Assembly: GCA_963830455.1 (NCBI GenBank)
Contig: CAWHMT010000004.1
Span: 186,001-250,000 of the forward strand
Origin: 20CM-2-65-7 sp963830455
GTDB lineage: Bacteria > Gemmatimonadota > Gemmatimonadetes > Gemmatimonadales > GWC2-71-9
Direction: 5' to 3'
Length of the DNA: 64,000 bases
Positions 50,693 to 58,817 of the stretch are shown piece after piece (position 1 is the stretch's first letter; the number at the start of each line of letters is the position of its first letter). A program made the translations under genes and the position numbers. Below the pieces are notes generated by a model. That model saw only the letters and a program-made list of their open reading frames with translations, was not told where the DNA came from and did not search any database.

Positions 50693-51818
50693 GGTCATCC
50701 TGCACGTTATAGAAGAAAGGCGAGAACCGGACGTGACCAGGCCGCGTGTCGGCGATGATGCCGCCCGCGGCCAGGTGCCGGACACTGGCTCCGGGATCGG
50801 GCATGGGAACCATGACGATGGCGGAGCGGTCCCGAGCGTCAGCGGCGACTTTCGGCTTGAAGCCCGCCGCCCGCAAGGTCGCGATGAGATCCTCGGTCAG
50901 CGCCGCGGTCACATCCCGGATGGCGGGAACGCCGATCTCCTCGATGTACTCGAGACCACCGAGCTGCGCGTAGACCGCGGCGAGCGCCGGCGTGCCGAGC
51001 TCGAAGCGCCGCGCGCCATCGTGCAGCGTCAACGCGCGCGGATCGAAGGCGAACTGCTCGCGCTGACCGAACCAGCCGGAGATCCTGGGCTCGAGGCGCC
51101 GGGCCACGGCCTCGCGCACATAGAGGAAGACGATGCCGGGCCCTCCGAGCAGCCACTTGAGACCGCCCGCCACGAGCGCATCGACGCCGGCCTGCTGCAC
51201 GTCGACCGGGACCTGACCGACCGATTGGTAGGCATCGATCAAACACAACGCGCCGTTCGCATGCGCCACGTCCGCCACCCGCTTGATGTCCTGAATCGCC
51301 CCGGTCGTGAAGTACACATGGGAGGTCACGACGAGCGCGGTCCGATCATCGACCGCGCGCGCGATCGCTTCGACCGGAACGCTGATCTTGTCCGGACTCT
51401 CGACGATCACGAGCTCCACGCCGTGCTTCGCCTTCGCGAGCCACTGGTAGGCGACCGTGGGGAAATCGAGCGCGGTGACGACAACTCGGGGCCGGCGGCT
51501 GTAGTCGATGGACTCGGCCACCGCACTCAGCGCCACCGAAATGCTCGGGGCAAGGGCGATATCGTTGGCGGTGGCGTTCACGATGCGCCCGTAGCGAGCG
51601 CGCAGATCGGTCAGCGCTTCCCACCACACGTCATACCATGCCGCCGCGCCGCGCCGCTGCCAGATGTCGAGGAATTCGGCTACCTTGCGTCGAGACCGCT
51701 CACCCAGTGCGCCCAGCGAGCAGGTGTTGAGGTAGACGGTGTCCTTGAAGATTGGAAACTCGCCCCGGTACGAGGCGAGTCCGAGCGCGCGCGGTGTCAC
51801 GCTGCTTGCGAGCGTCAT
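50649..51818 (-). CDS. class V aminotransferase-fold PLP enzyme
   Basis: 389-aa fold-type I PLP enzyme related to cysteine desulfurases and kynureninases. YLNTCSLGALG (substrate N-terminal loop), SHVYFTTGAIQDIK, CLIDAYQSVGQVPVD (PLP-binding Asp) and GGLKWLLGGPG with the Schiff-base lysine are visible. No cysteine loop typical of IscS/SufS is present, so a desulfurase is less likely. The ATG has TATATT eight bases upstream, shared with the divergent 88-aa gene. It is first in the unit with LOG, DHS-like and MFS. Confidence 0.88.
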   Translation of the reverse strand: MTLASSVTPRALGLASYRGEFPIFKDTVYLNTCSLGALGERSRRKVAEFLDIWQRRGAAAWYDVWWEALTDLRARYGRIVNATANDIALAPSISVALSAVAESIDYSRRPRVVVTALDFPTVAYQWLAKAKHGVELVIVESPDKISVPVEAIARAVDDRTALVVTSHVYFTTGAIQDIKRVADVAHANGALCLIDAYQSVGQVPVDVQQAGVDALVAGGLKWLLGGPGIVFLYVREAVARRLEPRISGWFGQREQFAFDPRALTLHDGARRFELGTPALAAVYAQLGGLEYIEEIGVPAIRDVTAALTEDLIATLRAAGFKPKVAADARDRSAIVMVPMPDPGASVRHLAAGGIIADTRPGHVRFSPFFYNVQDDHVRATERLAAQPAH

Positions 51819-51826
51819 AGCCCGGG

Positions 51827-51834
51827 AATATACA
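51827..51834. promoter_or_regulatory. shared bidirectional leaderless promoter
   Basis: AATATACA reads TATATT on the minus strand (51827-51832, eight bases from the ATG at 51818) and TATACA on the plus strand (51829-51834, six bases from the ATG at 51841). The two start codons are 22 bases apart, so RNA polymerase must use one TATA core in both directions. Confidence 0.6.
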
Positions 51835-51840
51835 GAAGGA

Positions 51841-52107
51841 ATGCAGCGTATCGCGAGTTGGTCGGCATTCTATTTGCGCTTGGCGCTGCGGGCGGTCGTG
51901 CGGCCCCGACTGGCCGTCGATTTGCTGCGGCTCGCGTGGAGTTTTCGCGCCCGCGATTGGTATCGCCGGCTGCCGTTCCTGCCACTGCCGCCGCGCGACT
52001 ACATGCAATGGCGGATGTTCACCGCGTACGGCGACGAAGACGCGATTCCCCCGGTCGAGGATGTCGTGAATTTCGCCCGGTGGCGCCGCGAGACGATGGG
52101 ATTATGA
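51841..52107 (+). CDS. small conserved-looking basic protein upstream of queG
   Basis: 88 aa, Arg/Trp-rich and amphipathic (YLRLALRAVVRPRLAVDLLRLAW), then WYRRLPFLPLPPRDYMQWRMFTAYGDE. No domain recognised. The ATG at 51841 follows AGAAGGA and a TATACA box. Its stop overlaps the queG start (ATGA), so it is translated with queG. It could be a membrane-surface protein; no function assigned. Confidence 0.65.
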   Translation: MQRIASWSAFYLRLALRAVVRPRLAVDLLRLAWSFRARDWYRRLPFLPLPPRDYMQWRMFTAYGDEDAIPPVEDVVNFARWRRETMGL

Positions 52108-53031
52108 ACGACGTCGAGCAGAGCGTCGAGATAAAGCGTCGAGCGGAGGCGTTGGGCTTCGCTGCGACGGGTGTGACGCGCCTCGACCGCAATCCACACG
52201 CCGCCGAGCTCGACCGCTGGCTGGCGAACGGTCACGCGGGCACGATGACGTATCTCAACCGTCAGGCGGAGAAGCGGAAGGACCCGCGCGTCGATCATGC
52301 CCGGTGCAAGGTCCGCGGTCGTGACGCTGACGAATTATTTCCACGGAGCCCCGGGGCATGGCCCCGGGGCTCGCCACCCTCGCGTGGCTCAGTACGCATG
52401 GTCCTCCGACTACCACGACGTCCTCGGGCAGCGTCTCGAGCAACTCGCTGAGGCGATCCGACTCCTGGCTCCAGGCTCCAAGACCCGGTGCTACGTCGAT
52501 GCGGGACCCGTGCCCGAGCGGGAGCTGGCGCAGCTCGCCGGGCTCGGCTGGATCGGCAAGAACATGATGCTGATCAATCCGGACATCGGCTCGTTCACAT
52601 TCATCGGCGTGGTGCTGACGGATGCGGATCTCGAGCCCGATCCGCCATTCGAGGCTGACCGCTGCGGCACCTGTACGCGCTGCCTCGACGCGTGTCCGAC
52701 TCAGGCGTTCGCCGGCCCCCGCGATCTCGACGCGCGCGCGTGCATTTCGTATCTGACCATCGAGCATCGCGGCAGTTTCACGGAGACGCAGCGCGCCCAG
52801 GTCGGGGACTGGGTGTTCGGCTGCGATGTCTGCCAGGACGTCTGCCCCTGGAATGTGAGCTTCGCGCTCGAGACGCACGATGCGGGCTTCGCGTCTCGCG
52901 CGGACGTCGCGTTCCCAGATGTGGAGGCCTTCGCGACCATGGATGGGGCCGAGTTCACCCGCCGGTACGGCGACACGCCGTTCACGCGGCCGGGCCTCGA
53001 AGGAATGCGGCGCAATGCCGGCGTCGCCTGA
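52104..53031 (+). pseudogene. queG: epoxyqueuosine reductase, apparently frameshifted
   Basis: Iron-sulfur/cobalamin enzyme for the last step of queuosine synthesis in tRNA. The N-terminal part (MNDVEQSVEIKRRAEALGF, YLNRQAEKRKDPR) is in one frame; from about 52290 the continuation (MPGARSAVVTLTNYF, YVDAGPVPERELA, GWIGKN, CGTCTRCLDACPTQ, CDVCQDVCPWN) is in the next frame to the stop at 53031. Deleting one base around 52290-52296 restores DPRV-MPGARS. Both [4Fe-4S] cysteine sets are intact. The damage is thus a single-base event, real or artefactual. The start overlaps the upstream stop (ATGA). Confidence 0.88.
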
Positions 53032-53287
53032 CGCGATCACCGATCTGCAGCGTCGCCTGGCGGAGGGTCTCTCCAGGATCGATCCGCATCACCGGCTGCT
53101 CGGCCGGCCGGTGAGTTATCGCGTGATCGACGGGAGGGCGCTCGAGATCACCTATCGCGACGTTGCGGGCATCGCGGATGCCGAGGTGTTGGGCGTCAAG
53201 CGAATCATCGGGCTCGATTGTTCGTGCAGCGTGAGCCCGCAGACCGCGGAGCAGCTCACGGTCCGCTTCGTGATTCCACTCAAGTAG
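53015..53287 (+). CDS. small hypothetical protein downstream of queG
   Basis: 90 aa, not recognised. The ATG at 53015 overlaps the end of queG by 17 bases, with AGGA about ten bases upstream. The sequence looks like a compact alpha+beta protein (ITDLQRRLAEGLSRIDP, YRVIDGRALEITYRDV, CSCSVSPQ). It ends three bases from the convergent M20 gene. Co-expression with queG is likely. Confidence 0.65.
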   Translation: MPASPDAITDLQRRLAEGLSRIDPHHRLLGRPVSYRVIDGRALEITYRDVAGIADAEVLGVKRIIGLDCSCSVSPQTAEQLTVRFVIPLK

Positions 53288-53289
53288 GG

Positions 53290-54780
53290 TCACCGCGCCG
53301 CAACGCGCGACACCACCTCGTAATAGAACCGCACGCCCGTGCGCAGCGCGTCGATGCTGACGCGCTCGTCGTTGCCGTGCACGCCCCGCGAATCGGCTTG
53401 CGTGAGCGGGAACGGGCCCAGCCCATAGCTCGCGATCCCCATCCGCCGGAAGTAATGACTGTCGGTGAAGCCGGCGAGCATCAAGGTCGTCACGAGCGCC
53501 TCGGGGTGACGTTGCCGCGCCACGTCGGCGATGGCGCGGAACATCGCCGTTTCCGTCGAGCTCTCCGTCGCGGGCCAGTTCGGGCCCTGCGGCTTCACCG
53601 TCACGGCGGTATCGCCGATGACGCGCACGAACTCGGCGAGAAACGCGGCCGGGTCCTGTCCGGGAAGGAGGCGCACGTCGACGGCCGCCGTCGCGACCGG
53701 AGGGATCACGTTGGTCTTGTTGCTGCCCTTCAAGCCCGTAATGGAGATGGTGTTCCGCAGCAGCGCGTTGTAGGTGAGGTCGCTCGTCAGGACGCGCACC
53801 GCCGTGGAATCGCGCAGCGCCGCGCGGATGTCCGACAGCCAGCGCCGTACCGTGGTGTCGCGCTCGATCGTCGCGAGATCGCGGAACGAGCGCTCCACGG
53901 CCGGGGTCACGATCAGCGGCGTCTTCCACTCGGCAACCCGGTTCAACGCCCGAATCAACCGGTGCACGGGATTGTCGGGCGTCGGCCGGGAACCATGGCC
54001 GGCGGTACCGCGGGCCGTGATGTCGAGCCAGAACGGCGACTTCTCGGTCGTGCCGATGCCGTAGAACTCGACCGCCCCTTGACCGCCGGCCTTGGCGCGG
54101 GTGAGCCCGCCTTCGTTGAGCAGGAATTCGGCCCCGCGCACCAAGTCGGGTTTTTGCTCGGCGATCCAGACTGCACCGACGCCCGCGCCGATCTCCTCAT
54201 CTGAAGTCGCCAGGAAGATGATGTCGCGCTTGAGCGGCACTTTGGCCCGCTTCAGGATCAGCATCGTCATGAGCTGCGCGATGCCCTCGCCCTTCATATC
54301 GAGCGCGCCGCGACCCCAGACGGAGCCGTCCTTGATCACGCCGCCGAACGGATCCACCGTCCAGAATTCGGGTGATGCGAGCACGACGTCCATGTGATTG
54401 AGCAGCACGATCGGCCGCGCGGTGCCATCGCCCGCGAGCCGGGCGTAGAGATTGGCCTTTCCCGGGGCTGGTTCAAAGACCTGCGACTCGATGCCCTCGC
54501 GCCGCAGCACCTCGGCCAGCCAGCGCGCGGCCACGATCTCGTTGCCGGGCGGATTCGTCGTGTTGATGCGCAGGTACTGCGACAGGAGGGCGGTCGCTTC
54601 GTCGCCCAACGCCTTCCAGTCGCCCTCCACCGGCGCCGCCATCAACGCGGCGCGGGCGGGCGTCACCAAGACCGGCGCCGACGAGGGCCCGGCCAGCGGT
54701 GGCACCGGCCGCCGTGCGCACGCGCCAATCAGCAGCGCAGCCGCCAAAGCCCTCGACCAAGCTCCACCAACCTTCACCAT
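53290..54780 (-). CDS. M20-family zinc peptidase, lipoprotein
   Basis: 496-aa exported peptidase. The signal has a lipobox (LLIGAC at about residues 16-21). M20 metal ligands are in order: LLNHMDVV (His, catalytic Asp), WGRGALDMKG (bridging Asp) and TSDEEIG (catalytic/zinc Glu pair), with a dimerisation lid carrying TARGTAGHGSRP. A C-terminal zinc histidine is expected near MLAGFTDSHYF. It resembles carboxypeptidase-S/ArgE-like members. It follows the MBL-fold gene by 15 bases on the same strand. Confidence 0.92.
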   Translation of the reverse strand: MVKVGGAWSRALAAALLIGACARRPVPPLAGPSSAPVLVTPARAALMAAPVEGDWKALGDEATALLSQYLRINTTNPPGNEIVAARWLAEVLRREGIESQVFEPAPGKANLYARLAGDGTARPIVLLNHMDVVLASPEFWTVDPFGGVIKDGSVWGRGALDMKGEGIAQLMTMLILKRAKVPLKRDIIFLATSDEEIGAGVGAVWIAEQKPDLVRGAEFLLNEGGLTRAKAGGQGAVEFYGIGTTEKSPFWLDITARGTAGHGSRPTPDNPVHRLIRALNRVAEWKTPLIVTPAVERSFRDLATIERDTTVRRWLSDIRAALRDSTAVRVLTSDLTYNALLRNTISITGLKGSNKTNVIPPVATAAVDVRLLPGQDPAAFLAEFVRVIGDTAVTVKPQGPNWPATESSTETAMFRAIADVARQRHPEALVTTLMLAGFTDSHYFRRMGIASYGLGPFPLTQADSRGVHGNDERVSIDALRTGVRFYYEVVSRVAAR

Positions 54781-54795
54781 CCTCCACCACCCTTC

Positions 54796-55788
54796 TTACA
54801 GGTTGAGGGTCTCACCGTGCGCGAGTTGCCGGTAGCCATCGCTCGGCAGTCCCGCCGCGAGCCATGCGGCGCGCGCGCGCCGGGGCGGTTCGTCCATGGC
54901 CTCATCGGTGAGCTTGAATGTACCCCAATGGATCGGCACCATGAGGCGGGCGTTGACCGCCCGAAACGCGTCGACCGCCTCTTCCGGATTCATGTGGAGA
55001 TAGCGCATGAACCAGCGCGGTTCGTAGGCGCCGATCGGCAGCAGCGCGACGTCAAACGGCCCGTAGCGCTCACCGATCGCGCCGAACTCCGGGTGAAAAC
55101 CGGTGTCTCCCGCGAAATACACACGGCGGCCCCCACCCGGTTGGCTCAGCGCGAATCCGCACCACAACGTGTCGCCGCGATCGCCGATGCCGCGGCTGCT
55201 GAAGTGCATCGCGGGAGTCGCCCCAACCCGCAGCGATCCCAGGTCACGCTCCTCCCACCAGTCCAGCTCCACGACCTCGGCGCGCACCCCGCGTTTGCGG
55301 ACGAACGCACCGAGGCCCAGTGGCAGCACCCAAGTCGCATTCGAGTGCGTGCGCGCCAGCCGGCGCACGGTGGTGTCGTCGAGATGGTCGTAGTGATTGT
55401 GGGATTGCAACACGAGATCGAGCGGCGGCAACTCATCGAACGCGACCCCGGGCGCGACCCAGCGGCGCGGGCCGGCAACCTGCACGGGCGAAGCGCGCTC
55501 GCTCCACATCGGATCCACGAGCACGTTCATTCCGCCCAGCTGGATCAGCAGACTCGCATGACCGATCCAGGTAATCGTGAGCGCTGTGGCTGCCGCGCGC
55601 GGCGCGCCGAATGACGGTTGCACGCGCTGGAAGACCGACGGATCGGGATCTGTGGGCCGGGGCCGCGTCGTGCGATGCACGAGCATCCATTTGAGGAGAC
55701 TGCCATACCCCGGCACGGCCTGCGAAACCCAGGGATTACAAAAGCCTCCCCCCGGCCGGTGGTGCGCTGACTGTGGAGCAGGCGTCAC
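54796..55788 (-). CDS. MBL-fold metallohydrolase, NAPE-PLD/UlaG-like
   Basis: 330 aa from GTG 55788; TATATT seven bases upstream supports this start over a TTG at 55797. The metallo-beta-lactamase fold is seen in WIGHASLLIQLGG, QSHNHYDHLD (HxHxDH), YFAGDTGFHPEFG and IHWGTFKLTDE. The middle motifs match the N-acylphosphatidylethanolamine phospholipase D-like bacterial group. The N-terminal 40 residues are predicted not to be a signal peptide. Substrate (lipid phosphodiester or other) unknown. Confidence 0.88.
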   Translation of the reverse strand: MTPAPQSAHHRPGGGFCNPWVSQAVPGYGSLLKWMLVHRTTRPRPTDPDPSVFQRVQPSFGAPRAAATALTITWIGHASLLIQLGGMNVLVDPMWSERASPVQVAGPRRWVAPGVAFDELPPLDLVLQSHNHYDHLDDTTVRRLARTHSNATWVLPLGLGAFVRKRGVRAEVVELDWWEERDLGSLRVGATPAMHFSSRGIGDRGDTLWCGFALSQPGGGRRVYFAGDTGFHPEFGAIGERYGPFDVALLPIGAYEPRWFMRYLHMNPEEAVDAFRAVNARLMVPIHWGTFKLTDEAMDEPPRRARAAWLAAGLPSDGYRQLAHGETLNL

Positions 55789-55795
55789 GGCGCGC

Positions 55796-55801
55796 AATAT
55801 A
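55796..55801 (-). promoter_or_regulatory. TATATT box, probable leaderless promoter
   Basis: On the minus strand TATATT lies exactly seven bases before the GTG at 55788 of the MBL-fold gene, with no ribosome binding site in the gap. Confidence 0.5.
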
Positions 55802-55827
55802 GCCGCGCCGTGACACCGTGTTTCTGA

Positions 55828-56988
55828 TTAGCGGGGTGCGGAAGGACCGGACGACGTGTCGACCGCGACGTGGATCACGAGTGTATCGACCAATGAGCCA
55901 CTCGTCGCGACGATGCGACCCGTTCCAACGATCTTGGATGTGACGCGCGCGATTCGCGTGCTGTCCGGGTAGGTGGCAAGCCCCAGGACCGCCGTGTCGA
56001 GATTCTGCCACGCAACGACGGCGTTGGGCTCCTGCTGATGCTGCGCGTTCACAACGAACGCCTCGAGCCGATTGGTGCGGTTCTGCAGCATCGAGCTGGC
56101 ACCCTGAATCAGCAGCGAGCCGGTGAACGCCGATAGCGTCACGCTGTGCGTCGTCTCGAATCCCTTGTTCACCGCCACGTTCGAATCCAGCGCCGCGCCG
56201 AGATTGCTGCCAGACGGTGGATCGACCCCGACGATGTAAGTCCCCGGCAGCAGATAGGCGAGCCGATAGTGTCCGGCCGCGTCCGTCACGCCGGTCGAGT
56301 AGATGTACCAGTTTCCTGGTCCGCCGCCCCACGTACTGACGGTTGCGTTCTTCACAGGTCCCGCGCTGCCGCCGCCGCTGGTATCGCGCGACACGGTGCC
56401 GGCGATGCTCCCGGTCTCGGCGCGATTCACCGCACGAATCCAGGGCACGAAGTTGAACGCGCCGTCGCCCAGATCGTTGTAATGGAAGCTGCGGCCGACG
56501 TCGAAGTCGATCACGATGTCAGTGCCCTGCGCCCCGACGTCCACGGCGGCTTCGACAAAGGCGTGAATCGCCTGGCGGCCCGAGCCGCCCCAGTGGACCT
56601 GCGCCAACGATCCGTCTTTGTATCGAATGTTGGACGAGTCGCCATCGAGAATCAGCCGCACCGCACGGTATTGGCCGGCGGGGATCTCATCGCCACCGAG
56701 CAGCGCGGTGTCACCTTGCTGCAGCTCGAGCAGGTTGATCTGGCGGTGCGGCGCCGTGACCTCAACCCACGACATGCTGTCGGCCGATCCCCCAGTGTCG
56801 GCCTGCGTCGACACCGAGACACTGATGACGTACACATTCACACTTTGCACGGTGTCGAACGGGAAGGGCGCGTCCGTGAGCAGCACGTTGGTCATGGGGG
56901 CTCCATTCTGGGCCCCGGTAGAGTCGTCCTCATAGCAGGCGACGGTCATCGTTGCGACGGCAAGCAGGGCGAGAAACAGTCTCGACAT
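55828..56988 (-). CDS. DUF4382 domain lipoprotein
   Basis: 386-aa cell-surface/periplasmic lipoprotein: ATG 56988 after GGAGG with a nine-base gap; signal MSRLFLALLAVATMTVAC. Residues about 30-185 match DUF4382 (NVLLTDAPFPFDTVQSVNVYV, INLLELQQGDTALLGG, IPAGQYRAVRLILD, VDFDVG-type end). A carboxypeptidase-regulatory-like/SpaA-type beta domain (SIAGTVSRD...GHYRLAYLLPGTYIVGV) and a third beta-rich domain follow. It is divergent from the ECF sigma gene across 131 bases. Role unknown, probably structural or ligand binding. Confidence 0.87.
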   Translation of the reverse strand: MSRLFLALLAVATMTVACYEDDSTGAQNGAPMTNVLLTDAPFPFDTVQSVNVYVISVSVSTQADTGGSADSMSWVEVTAPHRQINLLELQQGDTALLGGDEIPAGQYRAVRLILDGDSSNIRYKDGSLAQVHWGGSGRQAIHAFVEAAVDVGAQGTDIVIDFDVGRSFHYNDLGDGAFNFVPWIRAVNRAETGSIAGTVSRDTSGGGSAGPVKNATVSTWGGGPGNWYIYSTGVTDAAGHYRLAYLLPGTYIVGVDPPSGSNLGAALDSNVAVNKGFETTHSVTLSAFTGSLLIQGASSMLQNRTNRLEAFVVNAQHQQEPNAVVAWQNLDTAVLGLATYPDSTRIARVTSKIVGTGRIVATSGSLVDTLVIHVAVDTSSGPSAPR

Positions 56989-57119
56989 CGTCAAAATCCT
57001 CCAAAGGGTGTTGCGCTACGGTGCTGTTGCATGGAAATACCCATATGTCTCTCGCAACGTCACAACAATGGCCTAAAGACGCCGTGAGAGAATCGTTAAT
57101 CAATGGGGATTGTGACGGA

Positions 57120-57689
57120 ATGAGTCAGCCGCTGGGTATAGACAGAGTGGAAGCAGGCGACGCAGAGCTGGTGTGCCGGGTCCGGACCGGCGACATCGGG
57201 GCGTACGGCGCGCTCGTCGCTCGCTATCGTGATCGCCTGGGACGGTACGCCGTCCACATGCTCGGCGACCGGGAAGACGCCGAAGAAGCGCTGCAGGACA
57301 GCTTCGTGCGCGCCTATCGCTCGCTCGAGCGGTGCGATGATCCCGCGCGATTCGGGGCCTGGCTCTACGGAATCCTCGTCAATCGCTGCCGCACCTCGGG
57401 CGCGCGCGCGGCACGCCGGCGCCGGATGTTCGTGCGCGACCCCGACGCCTTGAATGGCGCCACGCACGGCGACCAGGCCGACCGCGTGGAGTGGAGCGAC
57501 GAGGTGAACCGCGCGCTCGCGCGACTCGCGCCCGAGTATCGTGAAGCCTTTTTGCTGAAGCACGTCGAGGATCTGGAATACGAAGAGATGGTCCGGTTGA
57601 CGGGGGCCGGCGTATCGGCCCTCAAGATGCGCGTGAAGCGGGCGCGCGAGCAGCTGCAGAAGTTCCTGAAAGAGGCTGAGCATGTTTGA
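57120..57689 (+). CDS. ECF-type RNA polymerase sigma factor
   Basis: 189 aa from ATG 57120 (MSQPLGIDRVEAGD). Region 2 (LVARYRDRLGRYAVHMLGDREDAEEALQDSFVRAYRSL) and region 4 (LARLAPEYREAFLLKHVEDLEYEEM...SALKMRVKRAREQL) are both complete, as in group IV sigma factors. It overlaps the next gene by eight bases (ATGTTTGA), placing a membrane protein with a CBM48-like domain in the position normally held by the anti-sigma factor. Target promoters are unknown. Confidence 0.95.
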   Translation: MSQPLGIDRVEAGDAELVCRVRTGDIGAYGALVARYRDRLGRYAVHMLGDREDAEEALQDSFVRAYRSLERCDDPARFGAWLYGILVNRCRTSGARAARRRRMFVRDPDALNGATHGDQADRVEWSDEVNRALARLAPEYREAFLLKHVEDLEYEEMVRLTGAGVSALKMRVKRAREQLQKFLKEAEHV

Positions 57690-58191
57690 TCGAGACGACG
57701 ACATCGTAGAGCGCGTAGTCCGGCAGCTGCGCCAGCCGGTGTCGATCGACCCGGCACTGGATGCGCGGGTGCTGAAGCAGATCGCCGACGGTCCTGCCCG
57801 TCCCGTGGCGGCGCCGCGGTCGCGATTCCAGTGGCGGCGCTGGCCGTGGCTGGCCGCGGCCGCGGTGCTGGGCGCGATTCTCGTCGCGCGGCCCTGGACC
57901 GCCGGTCACGATCCTGCTGCGTCGAGCGCTTTTCAGTTCGTGCTGGTAGCTCCGCAGGCGTCCACCGTCGCGCTGGTGGGTGATTTCAACGATTGGGACC
58001 CGGCGCGCTCGCCCATGCAAACCGCGCAGGGTGTCTGGGCCACCACCGTGCCGCTCGCCCCCGGTCGCTATCGGTACGCATTTCTCGTCAACGGCGTCGA
58101 ATGGCGGGCCGATCCCGGTGCGCCGCGCGCGCGCGACGACGAGTTCGGTACCCCGAGCTCGGTGATCACGGTAGGAGGAAACGGCTCATGA
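57682..58191 (+). CDS. membrane protein with CBM48-like domain, putative anti-sigma partner
   Basis: 169 aa. A cytoplasmic N-terminus (1-50, DDDIVERVVRQLRQPVSIDPAL) resembles the short sigma-binding tails of anti-sigma factors but has no zinc-binding motif. One membrane helix (about 54-70, WPWLAAAAVLGAILVA) follows, then an E-set/CBM48 glycogen-binding-like domain (about 83-169: VALVGDFNDWDPARSPM, GRYRYAFLVNGVEWRADP). Predicted topology: sigma-facing tail inside, carbohydrate-binding domain in the periplasm. It overlaps the sigma gene and the next gene (ATGA). Anti-sigma function is inferred from position and topology. Confidence 0.8.
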   Translation: MFDRDDDIVERVVRQLRQPVSIDPALDARVLKQIADGPARPVAAPRSRFQWRRWPWLAAAAVLGAILVARPWTAGHDPAASSAFQFVLVAPQASTVALVGDFNDWDPARSPMQTAQGVWATTVPLAPGRYRYAFLVNGVEWRADPGAPRARDDEFGTPSSVITVGGNGS

Positions 58192-58805
58192 TGCTCACCG
58201 CGCTACTTCTGGTGATGCAGGTCGCGGCTCAGGATCCACGACTGGAGCGGCTCGATCCGGAAACGCGCTCGCTCGTGGTGTCGGTCGTGGATTCTGTCCG
58301 CGCAGTTGGACTTCCCACCGAGCCCCTCATTCAGCGGGCGCTCGAGGGCGCGACCAAGGGTGCATCCGGCGCGCGCATCGTCGCGGCGGTGCGCCGGCTC
58401 GCCACCGACCTCGGCACCGCCCGCAGCGCGCTTGGTCCCCGGGCTTCAGCGCCCGAGCTCGAAGCCGGTGTCGCAGCGTTGCGCGCCGGCGCGTCACCAG
58501 AGGTGTTGACGAGATTGCGCGACGCGCGCCGGCCGCCGCTAACGATGGCGCTGGCTGTTCTCGCTGATCTCGTGGCGAGTGGCGTTCCCGCCGACTCCGC
58601 ATCTGCGGTGGTGCTGGCGCTCGCGCCGAATGCACGCGACGCCGACCTCGTTGAATTCCGGCGTGCCGTCGAGCGTGACATCTCGCTGGGCGCGCCTCCC
58701 GGTGCTGCCGCGTCGGTGCGTGCGCTTAACACAGGAATTCGCTTCGGCAACACCGACGCCGCCCAGAATCCTTCTCAACCGCCCCGACCACCCAGCCGGC
58801 CGTAA
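58188..58805 (+). CDS. exported helical hypothetical protein
   Basis: 205 aa from ATG 58188, with AGGAGGA eight bases upstream. A short signal (MMLTALLLVMQVAAQ) is followed by an Ala-rich, all-helical mature region (VDSVRAVGLPTEPLIQRALEGATKGASG, PPLTMALAVLADLVASGVPADSA) of periplasmic adaptor type, ending Pro-rich. No family recognised. It is the third gene of the sigma operon, between the CBM48 membrane protein and the beta-barrel/CBM48 protein. Confidence 0.7.
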   Translation: MMLTALLLVMQVAAQDPRLERLDPETRSLVVSVVDSVRAVGLPTEPLIQRALEGATKGASGARIVAAVRRLATDLGTARSALGPRASAPELEAGVAALRAGASPEVLTRLRDARRPPLTMALAVLADLVASGVPADSASAVVLALAPNARDADLVEFRRAVERDISLGAPPGAAASVRALNTGIRFGNTDAAQNPSQPPRPPSRP

Positions 58806-58817
58806 GCGGTTGTAGCC

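Noticed and set aside
50481..52451. 656-codon open frame spanning several genes on the plus strand
   Set aside because: Only its last part is real (N-terminus of queG from 52104); the rest is antisense to LOG and aminotransferase genes.
56989..57119. ECF-type autoregulated promoter (GGAAAT ... GTCTC) between DUF4382 and the sigma gene
   Set aside because: The boxes are short and common; without other sites for this sigma factor the match is not better than chance.
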